A stretch of 64,000 nucleotides of DNA, taken from contig NZ_KB823013.1 of assembly GCF_000365025.1 (NCBI RefSeq), positions 310,001 through 374,000 on the forward strand, in the 5' to 3' direction. The position numbers were made by a program, and so were the translations under genes. The notes below the pieces were generated by a model. The model had not been told where the DNA came from, ran no database searches, and worked only from the letters and a program-made list of their open reading frames with translations. Within the stretch, counting starts at the first letter, position 1, and every line of letters begins with the position of its first letter. This document shows, piece after piece, positions 42,458-51,905 of the stretch. This DNA is from Robiginitomaculum antarcticum DSM 21748 (lineage in GTDB: Bacteria; Pseudomonadota; Alphaproteobacteria; Caulobacterales; Maricaulaceae).

Positions 42458-43867
42458 CTAGCTTCCCGCCGCATCAAGCGCTTCGGCCAGATCCTTTTCA
42501 AGGTTAAAGTAGCGGGCGCGATCCCAGAAATTCGGACGCGCAATACCGGTCGATTTATGAGATCCGATAATTTTTCCATCCGCGTCTTCACCCTCAATCT
42601 CATAGGAAATCAGATCCTGGGTGACGACAACATCGCCCTCCATACCGATAACTTCGGTAATTTTTGTAATACGGCGCGAACCGTCCCGCAGACGCGCGGC
42701 CTGTACAATAACGTCAACAGAGCCGGTAATCATCTCGCGGATCGTTTTCATCGGCAGGTTAAAGCCGCCCATTGTAATCATGGATTCCATACGGGAGAGC
42801 GCTTCACGCGGCGAATTGGCATGGAGTGTTCCCATCGAGCCGTCATGGCCCGTATTCATCGCCTGCAACAGGTCAAAGGCCTCGGGCCCCCGCACCTCAC
42901 CTACGATAATACGTTCAGGACGCATCCGCAGACAGTTTTTGACCAAATCCGTCATCGTGACTTTACCCTTGCCCTCAAGATTGGGCGGGCGGGTTTCAAG
43001 GCGGACGACGTGGGGTTGCTGCAATTGAAGTTCGGCGGAGTCTTCACAGGTAATGATCCGCTCGTCAGGATGGATGAAGGCGGTCAAACAGTTGAGCAAT
43101 GTCGTTTTACCGGAACCCGTACCGCCGGAGATCAGAACATTACAGCGGCAGGCCCCAATAATGGATAGGACTTTTGCGCCTGCAGGACTGATGGAATTAA
43201 ATTCGACCAGATTGTTCAGGGTCAGCTTGTCACGTTTAAACTTCCGAATAGTCAGCGTTGGCCCGTCAATGGCCAGAGGCGGCGCAATGACGTTGACCCG
43301 CGAGCCGTCAAGCAGGCGCGCGTCACAAATCGGGCTGGCTTCGTCAACGCGGCGGCCCACTTGGGAGACAATACGCTGACAGATATTCATAAGCTGTTGG
43401 TTGTCGCGAAAACGAATGCTCGTTTTCTCCATTTTCCCGTCGACTTCGATGAAGACATGTTTCGCGCCATTGACCATAATGTCGGCAATGTCATCGCGCG
43501 CCAGCAACGGCTCGAGCGGGCCATAGCCTAAAATGTCATCACAGATTTCCGTAATCAGCTGATTTTGTTCGGCGACCGAGAGCCGCACATTGCGAATGGC
43601 AATAATCTCATCCACGATTGTGCGGATTTCCTCGCGCGCGCGGGCGGGCTCCATACTCGCCAATGCCGAGACATCAATCGTCTCGAATAAGGCGTTAAAT
43701 ATTGTGGCCTTGGTTTCGTAATAGGTTTCGCTTGTATTCTCCGGTCCGCGCGGTGACATCGTGGCCTGCGGCAACTCAACTGCACTCACAGGAGATGTTT
43801 TGGGCGCGGCGGGCGCGGCGGCGGGCTGCTGGATTGCGGCGCTGTCTTCTGAGCGTTTTCCGAACAT
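42458..43867 (-). CDS. cpaF: CpaF/TadA pilus assembly ATPase
   Basis: A 469-aa secretion ATPase of the TadA subfamily of VirB11/PilB enzymes. It has an N-terminal helical domain, a Walker [14 protein letters not shown], an aspartate box near ITCEDSAEL, a Walker B-like RIIVGEVRG, and a His box around [12 protein letters not shown]. It powers Flp pilus extension and probably retraction from the cytoplasmic face. It lies 6 nt after cpaE in the operon. Confidence 0.96.
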   Translation of the reverse strand: MFGKRSEDSAAIQQPAAAPAAPKTSPVSAVELPQATMSPRGPENTSETYYETKATIFNALFETIDVSALASMEPARAREEIRTIVDEIIAIRNVRLSVAEQNQLITEICDDILGYGPLEPLLARDDIADIMVNGAKHVFIEVDGKMEKTSIRFRDNQQLMNICQRIVSQVGRRVDEASPICDARLLDGSRVNVIAPPLAIDGPTLTIRKFKRDKLTLNNLVEFNSISPAGAKVLSIIGACRCNVLISGGTGSGKTTLLNCLTAFIHPDERIITCEDSAELQLQQPHVVRLETRPPNLEGKGKVTMTDLVKNCLRMRPERIIVGEVRGPEAFDLLQAMNTGHDGSMGTLHANSPREALSRMESMITMGGFNLPMKTIREMITGSVDVIVQAARLRDGSRRITKITEVIGMEGDVVVTQDLISYEIEGEDADGKIIGSHKSTGIARPNFWDRARYFNLEKDLAEALDAAGS

Positions 43868-43873
43868 TTACCC

Positions 43874-45586
43874 TCAACCCCGCTTGAAGAGTCTAGAGAG
43901 CAGCGAACCGCCGCTGGATTTCATTTTTGCACCGCTCTTCATGGCGGCGCCGCCGGCATGTCCGGTGCGCAGACGGTGGGCGAGAATAGACAGACCTTCA
44001 ACGGCTTTGCTGTCGGATTTCATTTCGGACAGCATTTTGCCGTCATTGGATGCGGTTGCATACAAAACAGGCTCATAAGGCAGAACCAGCGCCGGCTCGA
44101 TACCCAAAGCGGACGCGAAATCTTTAACCGGAATTTCCGGTGTTTTCGGCACGCCCGTCTTGTTCAGAATAATAATCGGATCCGGGTCATTGGGCCGTTC
44201 AGCACGCAAATATTCGATCAGGTTTTTCGTATTGCGTAAATTGGCCAAATCAGGCGCGGCCGTGATAATCACATCATCGGAGCCTTTAAGTATATTAGAG
44301 CTCCACGTTGTCCAGTTATGCGGCATATCCAAAATAGTCATAGGCGATATTTTACGCACGCCGTCGACAATGGCTTCATAGGCTTCGGAGCTGTCCATAC
44401 CTGCATTATTCAGCGAAGCGGCGGCCGGCAAAAGTGACAGCGTCGGAGAATGGCGCAGCATGATGCGGTCCAGCAAAGTCTCATCAAGACGATCGGGAGA
44501 GGCCAGCGCTTCTTCGAGGCCCTGAACGCTGTCATAATTAAAATCCAGGCCCGTTGTGCCCCAGCTCGCATCCAGGTCAACCAGCGCAGTTTCCTGATTA
44601 TGGCCCGAGGACATGATCCAGGCAATATTATGCGCCAAAGTCGAGCTGCCAACACCGCCTTTTGCGCCGAAAAAGGCGCAAACACGCCCGGCAAACGGCT
44701 TATCGGGGTCAATATAGAGATCCGCCATAGAGCGGATAAGGGTCAGGGGATGAAAAGGCGGGACAAGATATTCGGAAACGCCCTTATCCATGAGTTCCCG
44801 GTAAAGCCGGATATCATTAGCCGCGCCGATAACGACGACTTTGGTTCCTGCATCACAAACGCTGGCGAGGCTTTCGAGCTGGGTGAACAGCTCCTCGCCG
44901 CGCATACCGGATTCAATCATGATCAGGCTTGGCGTGTTTTCATTATGATAAAAATCCACAGCCGCCGGAAGGCCGCCCATATAGACTTTTAAATTTGTGC
45001 GGTTCATGCGCCAGTCGCGCGTCGTCGCCTGAACCGTTCCTGCGGTTTCCGGGCGCTCGCAAAAGGCGTGAATGGAAATGGCGGGCAGAGCGCGTTCTCC
45101 GCCTTCGCGGCGCAGTTCAGGCGCGCCCGCTTGTGACATAACCGGCGCGGGATGATCGCTTGCCTGCCCTGATGCAGGGCTATTGTGCTGTGGAGAAAAT
45201 GCCTGTTGCGCCGGGCGGGGCGGCAAGCCTTGCGGGGACTGTTGATCAGGCCGGGGCGGCAAGCCTTGCGGCGGCTGTGGCGCGTATCCGGATTGCGGGG
45301 CGGGGCCGCCACTGTGTGGAGGAGGCGCCATTGGTGACGGCCGCGGCATTTGCGCCGGCGCGCCCATGGGAGAGGGGCGACCCATAGCGGGCCGGCCTTG
45401 CGGCGCTGACATGGCTGGTGCTGATCCGGGATACGGCGCGGCGGGCGGCGGGGCCGTCATATGCGGCTGGGGCTGCTGTCCATAGCCCTGTCCGGTCACA
45501 GCCTGAGGCATGACCCGCGGAGACATTTCGCCGCCCTGAGGAGCTTCTTCAGTGCCACCCGGCTTCTTTTTTAACCAGCTTTTCAT
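43874..45586 (-). CDS. cpaE: CpaE/TadZ pilus localisation ATPase with long Pro/Gln-rich N-terminus
   Basis: A 570-aa protein. Residues 1-170 are low complexity, rich in Pro, Gln, Gly and Ala (PPAAPYPGSAPAM, PPRPDQQSP). A receiver-like domain follows (about 190-305). Then comes a ParA/MinD-type ATPase with deviant Walker A FGAKGGVGSSTLAHN, where the usual GKT is replaced by GSST, as known in TadZ. TadZ/CpaE marks the pole for pilus assembly. The long disordered tail is larger than I expect for the family and may bind polar partners. Confidence 0.92.
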   Translation of the reverse strand: MKSWLKKKPGGTEEAPQGGEMSPRVMPQAVTGQGYGQQPQPHMTAPPPAAPYPGSAPAMSAPQGRPAMGRPSPMGAPAQMPRPSPMAPPPHSGGPAPQSGYAPQPPQGLPPRPDQQSPQGLPPRPAQQAFSPQHNSPASGQASDHPAPVMSQAGAPELRREGGERALPAISIHAFCERPETAGTVQATTRDWRMNRTNLKVYMGGLPAAVDFYHNENTPSLIMIESGMRGEELFTQLESLASVCDAGTKVVVIGAANDIRLYRELMDKGVSEYLVPPFHPLTLIRSMADLYIDPDKPFAGRVCAFFGAKGGVGSSTLAHNIAWIMSSGHNQETALVDLDASWGTTGLDFNYDSVQGLEEALASPDRLDETLLDRIMLRHSPTLSLLPAAASLNNAGMDSSEAYEAIVDGVRKISPMTILDMPHNWTTWSSNILKGSDDVIITAAPDLANLRNTKNLIEYLRAERPNDPDPIIILNKTGVPKTPEIPVKDFASALGIEPALVLPYEPVLYATASNDGKMLSEMKSDSKAVEGLSILAHRLRTGHAGGAAMKSGAKMKSSGGSLLSRLFKRG

Positions 45587-45609
45587 ATCGTGATTATCCT
45601 GAGCGACGT

Positions 45610-46272
45610 TTATTGTGAGGACGAAATTTCTTGACGGGCAGGCTGAGTCGATGCGGGGCTTTGGCCCGTCACATAAGCTTCCACGCCGGCTGTCCGGCGG
45701 GCAGCGATTGCCGGATCCTCACCGTAACCATCAAGTATTTGGGTCGGATCATTGACCATTACAGCAAAATTGGATTGGGCCGAGCAGCCAAAATTATACG
45801 GCGCTTGGTTATTATAGGTTTTCATCAGATCCGTACTGACTGTGCAATCCATCGGCATAGTCGTCAAACGGCGGTAAGATAGAACGATCGGTGCATCTCC
45901 GCCTGAGCGGGCCTGATATTGTCCGGTTTGAACCGGCGCGCCGCCAAGGCCTGCGCCCAGCATCATATTTTGAACTTCGGCCTGCGCCTGCCCTGCGGCA
46001 GGCGTGCCAAGAGCTGTGTTTGGAATGTTAATGTAGAGACCGCCGGCCCCGCCCGATTGTGCAAAGCCGTCAATAAATTTGCTCAAAGCCGCGCGGTCAC
46101 GGGCGGATAGCATCATCCCGCCGGGGCGCACATAGATCTCCATGCGCTCAATGGTTTCCGCCACACGTACTTTGTGCAGCTCATCATATGGCGGCAGCGA
46201 AGCTTGATAGGTAGAGCAGGCCGGAAGCAGAATTGCGGCGGTGAGCGATAGGCTGATCAATGTTGTTTTCAT
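45610..46272 (-). CDS. cpaD: CpaD pilus biogenesis lipoprotein
   Basis: A 220-aa protein with a lipoprotein signal (ILLPACST, Cys19). The CpaD pattern follows: RVAETIERMEIYVRPGG, IVLSYRRLTTMPMDC and FGCSAQSNFAVMVNDPTQIL. It probably helps the CpaC secretin in the outer membrane. The C-terminus (TGQSPASTQPARQEISSSQ) is low complexity. It lies between cpaC and cpaE with short gaps. Confidence 0.92.
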   Translation of the reverse strand: MKTTLISLSLTAAILLPACSTYQASLPPYDELHKVRVAETIERMEIYVRPGGMMLSARDRAALSKFIDGFAQSGGAGGLYINIPNTALGTPAAGQAQAEVQNMMLGAGLGGAPVQTGQYQARSGGDAPIVLSYRRLTTMPMDCTVSTDLMKTYNNQAPYNFGCSAQSNFAVMVNDPTQILDGYGEDPAIAARRTAGVEAYVTGQSPASTQPARQEISSSQ

Positions 46273-46287
46273 GGGCTCGTCCTTTGC

Positions 46288-47742
46288 CTATTCAACCACG
46301 TGGCCATACGGCCCGCGCAATGTCCGTCCGGAGGTATTGGCCCCGGGACGGGCGTAAACTTTGTTAAATCTGTTTAACAGCACGGTTTCGCGATCCCCGG
46401 GGGGCGTAAAGCCGTCCAGCGGGGTCGAGAGATTGTCAGGATGCGTGCTGTCGACCAGATAGGGGGTGACAATCACAACCAGCTCTGTCTGGCTGGTCAA
46501 CTCGTCACGGTTTCTAAACAGCGCGCCGACACCCGGCACATCTTTCAGACCCGGCGTTCCGTCAACAGATTGGCGCGCTTCTTCCCGGATAAGGCCGGCG
46601 ATGACCAGTGATTTCCCCGCCGGCAGCTCAACAACCGTATTGGCTTTGCGCGTACGCACGCCTAAAATATCGGAAGACTGGCCCCCGGTTTCAAAACTGT
46701 TCTCTGTCGTCGGTTCAGATACTTCAGTTGAAATATTGAGTGAAATCCGACCTTCAGAGAGCACGACAGGGGTAAAGCCCAACGACACACCGTAAGGCTT
46801 GAATGTAAAACTGCGCTGCACCTGTCCAAACTGGTCGGTATAGACATTAGACAGAAGTGGGAATTCTCCGCCTGACTGGAAATTGGCCGTCTCGCCGGAA
46901 ATCGCGACGAGTGTCGGCTCGGCTTTGGTGCGGACAAGTCCGACACGCTCTAAGGCCTGAAACGCGCCCGTTAAACTTGTGATCGCGCCGCCGCCGGAAT
47001 TAATCCAGCTAAAGCTGCTCGCCAAGCCCGCGCCGGTCGCCAAACCGGCATTGGAAGATAAGGCGACCATGCCGTCACCGATTTGCGCGGCGGTCGATAA
47101 ATCAATGCCCATTTGTTTGGTGACGCTGCGCTGCATCTCGACAATGCGCACTTTAAGCATGACCTGATCGCGGCCCTGAATAGCCATAAGGTTGACAATT
47201 TTGCCCTTTGTGCCGCCATCCGTTGTCTCATCGAGCCATAATTCAGCCAGCTGGTTGATTTTATCGGCTTCAGCGGCGCTCGGCACAGGTCCGGATAAAA
47301 TGATATTATTATTAACGGCCTGTACGGCGATTTGACTGTCCGGGGAGTGACGGGAAATGAGATCGACAAGACCGTCAACATCACGCTCTACGCGGATTTC
47401 AAGACTGACGATTTCTGAGCCGTCATGACCATATATATAGGCATTGGCCTGACCGGGTTTGCGGCCCACCAGCATAACGCGGTGAGATGTATGCACGATG
47501 CCTTCTACAATCGTCGGATCAGAAATGATGATATCCATCATTTCGCGGGGCAGTTCGACAACGGTCGACTTTCCGTAGGGCAGCACAATCTGGCGCGACC
47601 GCACGCTTTGCCCCGGGGATTGGATATTGGCATAGCCTTGTCCGCCGGCCGTTTGCGCGGTGGCAGTTTGGGGCGCGGACGCAGCGAGGAGCGCTGCGGC
47701 AAGAAGCCCGAATACGCTGGTATGGGAAAGGGGTTTGATCAT
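46288..47742 (-). CDS. cpaC: CpaC/RcpA outer-membrane secretin of the Flp pilus
   Basis: A 484-aa protein. A signal peptide (LAASAPQTATAQ) is followed by the pilus-formation N domain (IVLPYGKSTVVELPREMMDIIISDPTIVEG), a BON-like segment and the secretin domain (VALSGETANFQSGGEFPLL, FKPYGVSLGFTPVV, VVIVTPYLV). It forms the outer-membrane pore through which the pilus exits. Its stop is 15 nt before cpaD, and it follows cpaB by 1 nt. Confidence 0.95.
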   Translation of the reverse strand: MIKPLSHTSVFGLLAAALLAASAPQTATAQTAGGQGYANIQSPGQSVRSRQIVLPYGKSTVVELPREMMDIIISDPTIVEGIVHTSHRVMLVGRKPGQANAYIYGHDGSEIVSLEIRVERDVDGLVDLISRHSPDSQIAVQAVNNNIILSGPVPSAAEADKINQLAELWLDETTDGGTKGKIVNLMAIQGRDQVMLKVRIVEMQRSVTKQMGIDLSTAAQIGDGMVALSSNAGLATGAGLASSFSWINSGGGAITSLTGAFQALERVGLVRTKAEPTLVAISGETANFQSGGEFPLLSNVYTDQFGQVQRSFTFKPYGVSLGFTPVVLSEGRISLNISTEVSEPTTENSFETGGQSSDILGVRTRKANTVVELPAGKSLVIAGLIREEARQSVDGTPGLKDVPGVGALFRNRDELTSQTELVVIVTPYLVDSTHPDNLSTPLDGFTPPGDRETVLLNRFNKVYARPGANTSGRTLRGPYGHVVE

Positions 47743-47743
47743 C

Positions 47744-48571
47744 TTACTGACCTTTCAGCGTTACGACTTCGACGTCTCCGCCGCGGTAAACCTGCAGCGA
47801 GCGCACTTCATTTTCTTTATTGGCGTCCACCAGAGCCGCGCTACGCACGCCGCGGCGGTTCGCGCCGTTCAGAGGACGCAGCACAAGTGAGAGATCGCCC
47901 ATTTGCTGGCTCATCGTGACCATTTCAGCATCTTCGCGGCTCAGCATTAAAAGCGCCTGTCCGCCGAGAACGAAAGGAGCGCCGTCCGGGCCTTTGGCAT
48001 ATGTCTGGTCAATGGATAGAACGGTGACATTTTCAAAAATTGTCTCTGTAACAAAACCACTTCCACTCTCACCGGTCAGGCGGCGGGTAATCATAATATC
48101 GACATTGTCACCGGGATTGATAAACCCGCTGGCTGCCGCGTCCGTGGTAATGCGGATAGATACGGCGCGGTAACCCGGTTCAAGAAACGCCGACATGACG
48201 GATTTATCGCCGGGTTTGACCAATTTACGCGCTGTGATCGGCTCTCCGGCGGCGATTTCAATATAAACGACGCTATTGGTCCAGTCTTCAATCGCGGTGG
48301 GTGAAGCGTCCTGATCGATGAAAGACGGATCGACGGCGTCGGCAGGCCATTTGCGCCATTCGAGCATTTCAGGTTTGAGGCGCGTACCGCGCGGTAAAAG
48401 CTGCACGGGCACAAGAATATGCGCCATCTCGACCTCTTGAATAACAGTCTGCGGCTCAACATTTTGTATCACGGGCTGCGGCGCGGGCGTGCCCATCTTT
48501 TTGATCTGGAAGAACATAAAGCCGCCGATAACAACCAGCCCGCCAAGCAGTGCTACGCGTTTTACGTCCAT
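47744..48571 (-). CDS. cpaB: CpaB/RcpC pilus assembly protein
   Basis: About 275 aa from the ATG at 48571, which has GGGGGA upstream; the in-frame TTG at 48586 has no ribosome site. The N-terminal TM helix (VALLGGLVVIGGFMFF) is followed by an SAF domain (AHILVPVQLLPRGTRLKPEMLEWRKWP, AAGEPITARKLVKPGD) and an RcpC-like domain (YRAVSIRITTDAAASGFINPGDNVDIMITRR). It is a periplasmic partner of the secretin and first gene of the cpaBCDEF-tadBC run. Confidence 0.94.
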   Translation of the reverse strand: MDVKRVALLGGLVVIGGFMFFQIKKMGTPAPQPVIQNVEPQTVIQEVEMAHILVPVQLLPRGTRLKPEMLEWRKWPADAVDPSFIDQDASPTAIEDWTNSVVYIEIAAGEPITARKLVKPGDKSVMSAFLEPGYRAVSIRITTDAAASGFINPGDNVDIMITRRLTGESGSGFVTETIFENVTVLSIDQTYAKGPDGAPFVLGGQALLMLSREDAEMVTMSQQMGDLSLVLRPLNGANRRGVRSAALVDANKENEVRSLQVYRGGDVEVVTLKGQ

Positions 48572-48722
48572 GTTAGAATCCCCCAAGGAAAATCGGTTTA
48601 TCGGATATAGTTAACGTCCTATTGGATAAGGCATGGTTAACGCAGGCCTTAATGCGCCGCTTTTTTCGGTTTTGCGCACCAATCCACGCCAAAATATCTG
48701 AATTTTGCTGAGAAGCGATAGG

Positions 48723-49226
48723 CTAGCCCAAAGCCGCAGACTGAAAAATTGTGAATTTAGGCAGGGCCATCAGACCGGCTGCAGCCAGCGCGATGCCATA
48801 TGGTATTTTATCCTCGTCGCGCAGCAGGCGTTGTACCCAGCCCGTTGTGCGCACGCGCCGGGGCAGGCTGTGGCGCGTGAATACAATCAGTAAAGTCAGT
48901 GCACCGCCCCAGATCGCAACATTGGGTGTATAGATAAGAAGAAGGTCGGCCGGCTGGCACCATAGCGCGGTCGCCGCGAATAATTTTGCGTCACCGCCGC
49001 CAAGCCAGCCCATAGCGAACATCCCCATCATGAGCGCAAGCGCCCCGATCCCGCTGACCAAATGCCAGCCAATATCCGGCAGACCATATCCAACAAACGG
49101 CGCGATTAAGGCAAATCCGCCGATCAAATACAGGCTGATCCAATTCGGTATCGTGTAGCTGGTCAAATCTTTATAAGCCGCCATCAACATTGCGGCGCCG
49201 AATACAGCAAGGATTATAATCGTCAT
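48723..49226 (-). CDS. cpaA: CpaA/TadV prepilin peptidase
   Basis: A 167-aa inner-membrane aspartic protease that cuts the pilin leader. It has several TM helices. Catalytic Asp residues are visible in AAYKDLTSYTIPN (near residue 20) and in GGGDAKLFAA (about 74-83). It is the short form without a methylase domain, normal for Tad systems. It lies between pilin and cpaB, with 151 nt before cpaB that hold only TTAA-rich sequence. Confidence 0.92.
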   Translation of the reverse strand: MTIIILAVFGAAMLMAAYKDLTSYTIPNWISLYLIGGFALIAPFVGYGLPDIGWHLVSGIGALALMMGMFAMGWLGGGDAKLFAATALWCQPADLLLIYTPNVAIWGGALTLLIVFTRHSLPRRVRTTGWVQRLLRDEDKIPYGIALAAAGLMALPKFTIFQSAALG

Positions 49227-49317
49227 AAGCGGCTCTTTGCGAAGTCATCTGCACAGCGCAGTCCTGCGCCTCGGGCCATCTTTAAACGACAAGAGTTAAA
49301 AAGCGCTTTAAGCACAG

Positions 49318-49347
49318 AAAAAGCCATCTCCGCGGGGAGATGGCTTT
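49318..49347 (-). terminator. Intrinsic terminator of the pilin gene
   Basis: Arms at 49320-49331 and 49336-49347 (AAAGCCATCTCC / GGAGATGGCTTT) form a perfect 12-bp stem around GCGG. On the minus strand it is followed by TTTCTG. A strong stop here would keep pilin mRNA much more abundant than the downstream assembly genes. Confidence 0.92.
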
Positions 49348-49387
49348 CACTAAATCAAGTGGGCGCAAAACTGCGCCGCAAAAATGA

Positions 49388-49579
49388 TTAGCCGCTAAAG
49401 TTACCTGAACCCGCAGATTCAACTTCACCAGCAATACTGTTAAACTGGTCAGCCAGCGTATTACCAAGAAGGCCACCGGCTGCGATGATACCAACAGCGA
49501 TAAGCGCTGCGATCAGGCCGTATTCAATTGCTGTTGCACCGGACTCGTCGGCGACGAAAGATTTCATAAAGTTTTGCAT
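49388..49579 (-). CDS. pilA: Flp-type major pilin
   Basis: A 63-aa prepilin from the ATG at 49579, with GGGAG upstream. It has a short leader MQNFMKSFVADESG, a cleavage region before ATAIEYGLIAALIAVGIIAA (the Flp hydrophobic helix with the conserved Glu-Tyr) and a small C-terminus ending SGNFSG. CpaA should cut it after the Gly at residue 14. It is the main subunit of thin adhesive Flp/Tad pili used for surface contact. Confidence 0.95.
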   Translation of the reverse strand: MQNFMKSFVADESGATAIEYGLIAALIAVGIIAAGGLLGNTLADQFNSIAGEVESAGSGNFSG

Positions 49580-49904
49580 AACAGTACTCCCACGTATGCG
49601 ATTTAAAGAGTGAAGGGTCATCCCTCAGTCCTGCTCAACATAAGAGGGCCGGGTTACACTGACGCTAACAAGCATGGTCAAAATTTGGTAAAGATTGGGG
49701 GCGGAGTTTTTGGCTGTATATATATAGTCGGGTTGGACCGCGTTATCGGTAATATCAAAATATATTTTGAGATGATCCAATCAAGAGTGCATCGCGCGTA
49801 AACTCGGCGGACCTGCTGGGGCGTGAGCCGAATTTGTAAACAATTCGTTCACCGTATTGCCTTATCACGGAGGTTGGATATTCGTTTTCCTGTTAGGATT
49901 GACC
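49580..49904. other. Divergent intergenic region between pilin and the secretin-N-like gene
   Basis: No gene is seen in these 325 bp. On the minus strand the pilin promoter is likely TTGACC (49681-49676) with TGTAAC 17 nt on (49658-49653). Towards the plus-strand gene there is a palindrome CGAATT-TGTAAAC-AATTCG (49829-49847), about 60 nt before the ATG. The middle is AT-rich and otherwise featureless. Confidence 0.5.
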
Positions 49905-50459
49905 ATGAAAAACGTGCTGAGCAGACTCACTGGCTGTATTTTAGCCCCGGCCTTGATTGCGCTGAGCGCCGCCGCATTTATCGCCCCGGCCGCACTCGCC
50001 GGCGAAGTTGTGACCATGGATCAAACACATATTTTGAAATTGCCGCGCCCGGCTAGCGCTATATTGCTTGGCAATCCGGATATTGCAGATGTCTCTGTTT
50101 ATAGTGATGATACGCTTTTCCTGATGGGCCGCGGGTTTGGCAGCACAGATTTGCTTGTGCTGGACGCGCAGGGACAGGTCATATTGCGCACCGATATTAC
50201 CGTTGTGAGCCGCCCGTCATCACAAAGCGTCACGATGATTACAGGCAATGGCAAACGGAACACTTATTTCTGTCAACCTTATTGCCGTCCGTCCCCGATT
50301 GCGGGTGATGAGCCGGGCTATGCCTCGGCGTTCGGCCCGAAAGGCGCGCAGGCGCAGTCCCCGGTCGCAACACAGAGCACGCCCGCCGCACCCCCGATGC
50401 AAATGCAAGGCGCGCTGGCGCAAACCCCGCCTTCCGCCTCTTCCGAAACCATGAACTAG
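49905..50459 (+). CDS. Pilus-assembly N-domain protein (CpaC N-terminal-like)
   Basis: About 184 aa from the ATG at 49905, with AGGA upstream. A signal peptide (IALSAAAFIAPAALA) is followed by a domain like the N-terminal region of CpaC: ILKLPRPASAILLGNPDIADVSVYSDDTLFLMGRGFGSTDLLVLDAQG. Then comes a Cys pair (YFCQPYCRP) and a Pro/Gln-rich tail. There is no secretin domain. Such proteins occur beside tad loci and may dock to or cap the secretin. It probably starts the plus-strand pilus unit. Confidence 0.83.
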   Translation: MKNVLSRLTGCILAPALIALSAAAFIAPAALAGEVVTMDQTHILKLPRPASAILLGNPDIADVSVYSDDTLFLMGRGFGSTDLLVLDAQGQVILRTDITVVSRPSSQSVTMITGNGKRNTYFCQPYCRPSPIAGDEPGYASAFGPKGAQAQSPVATQSTPAAPPMQMQGALAQTPPSASSETMN

Positions 50460-50563
50460 CGTATGGCAATGGCCGATTAATAGCCCGTTAGGGCCTTATT
50501 TTACGAGATTTTTAACGGACTTTGCATATTCTTCGGTCTCGAATTAGGAAAGTAGGCTGGGCA

Positions 50564-51166
50564 ATGGGCATATCTCTGCGTGCATTCACAAATCTTGAGC
50601 GCAAATTGCGCCGCGGCGTTCATAATGACGATGGCGCGGTTGCGGTCGAATTTGCTATTATAGCATTGCCTTTTTTCGCGCTTCTGTTCGGCATTATTGA
50701 ACTGGCCATTATCTTCTTTTTGAATTCATCCCTTGAAGCCTCAACATTTGAAGCGGCCCGCGATATTCGGACGGGCCAGTTCTGCGGGGATGAGGACGAT
50801 TTTAAAACTGCAGTCTGCCAAGGCATGAACCCTGGCGTTCCGGAGTCAGATTTAACGGTTTGCAAGCAGCGCACAGAGGTGCGTATCCGCCAAATGGGCT
50901 CCGGTTTTGGTTCCTCAGTCGATATGAATTGGACTCCTGAACCTGTGCCTAACCCTTTGCCGGCGGATTATGAGGCCCCCCCGCCCAATTACAGCGCGAC
51001 AAATGGCGGGGAAACCGTTCTCGCCGCTGTGCGCTACCGTCACCCTTTGACGATTCCGAGTGAATTAACCCGTTTATCTAATGTCGATGACAGTAATGCC
51101 CGTGATATCTACGCCGTTACGGCCTTTCGAAATGAACCGTTCGGAGAGGCGTCGTCATGTCCTTAG
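50564..51166 (+). CDS. TadE-like pseudopilin
   Basis: About 200 aa from the ATG at 50564. The TadE signature is DDGAVAVEFAIIALPFFALLFGIIELAIIFF near residues 22-52, a prepilin-like helix with Glu at position 5 of the segment. A longer periplasmic domain with Cys residues follows. It is processed by CpaA and needed for pilus assembly. It overlaps the next TadE-like gene by 10 nt. Confidence 0.9.
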   Translation: MGISLRAFTNLERKLRRGVHNDDGAVAVEFAIIALPFFALLFGIIELAIIFFLNSSLEASTFEAARDIRTGQFCGDEDDFKTAVCQGMNPGVPESDLTVCKQRTEVRIRQMGSGFGSSVDMNWTPEPVPNPLPADYEAPPPNYSATNGGETVLAAVRYRHPLTIPSELTRLSNVDDSNARDIYAVTAFRNEPFGEASSCP

Positions 51167-51861
51167 CGTCGCATATCGTCGTCACAATCCGGCGTAAAGT
51201 CAGGCGCTTTGTCGCCAATACGGACGGTATTGCCGCGATTGAATTTGCTCTGATTGCGCCGGTCATGCTCCTGTTTTATTTTGGACTGGCCGAAGTTTCA
51301 CTTCTGATCAGCGCCGACCGCAAAACCTCACATGCGGCGTCACTTATCGGCGATCTGGCCGCGCAAGATACAACGCTGGACCTGGCCACAGGGCAGGACC
51401 TGATGGGCGCGGTTCTCGCCGTTCTGGGCACAAACCCCGAGCAAAGCAGCCGCATTGGGGTCGAGCTTTACAGCTTTGAAGCCGTAATGGCCGACACGGA
51501 CGGCGATGGCGACGAGGAACGGGACGTTCAAGAGATTGGGTTTCTCACCTTCGGGCCGGCTTATGAACCGGGCGCGGCCGGTGCGGAAGACGGCCGCTAT
51601 GACGGTAATAATGTTGAAGAGCGTCTGCTTGTTGCGGGCGGGGGGGTTGTTGTCGCGCGGGTCGTATACGAGTATCAATCGCCCTATCGCTATTTCGTGC
51701 GCGAGCCGCGTCTGCGAGAAGTATTTTTGTTAAAACCGCGCCGTTCTGCCACTGTTACCTTTGAAAACGGCAATTTAGGCGGGACAGATAAATCACGCCG
51801 GGAAATTAGCTGCACCCTGACATCTACCAATCCCAATACAGTGGATTGCCAGCCGCTTTAG
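51157..51861 (+). CDS. Second TadE/TadF-like pseudopilin
   Basis: A 234-aa protein starting MSLASHIVV, with the helix TDGIAAIEFALIAPVMLLFYFGLAEVSLL near residues 22-50 and a longer C-terminal domain with an acidic DTDGDGDEERDV stretch. It overlaps the preceding gene by 10 nt, giving a pseudopilin pair. No TadG-type von Willebrand protein follows. The convergent phosphatase gene ends 44 nt away. Confidence 0.9.
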   Translation: MSLASHIVVTIRRKVRRFVANTDGIAAIEFALIAPVMLLFYFGLAEVSLLISADRKTSHAASLIGDLAAQDTTLDLATGQDLMGAVLAVLGTNPEQSSRIGVELYSFEAVMADTDGDGDEERDVQEIGFLTFGPAYEPGAAGAEDGRYDGNNVEERLLVAGGGVVVARVVYEYQSPYRYFVREPRLREVFLLKPRRSATVTFENGNLGGTDKSRREISCTLTSTNPNTVDCQPL

Positions 51862-51905
51862 CCGCCCAGACAAACTATTGTGATATTTAATAAAGCGGTG
51901 AGTAA

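Noticed and set aside
48611-48652. CtrA binding site before cpaB
   Set aside because: TTAA half-sites are present, but the closest pair is 8 nt apart, not the 7 nt of the consensus TTAA-N7-TTAA.
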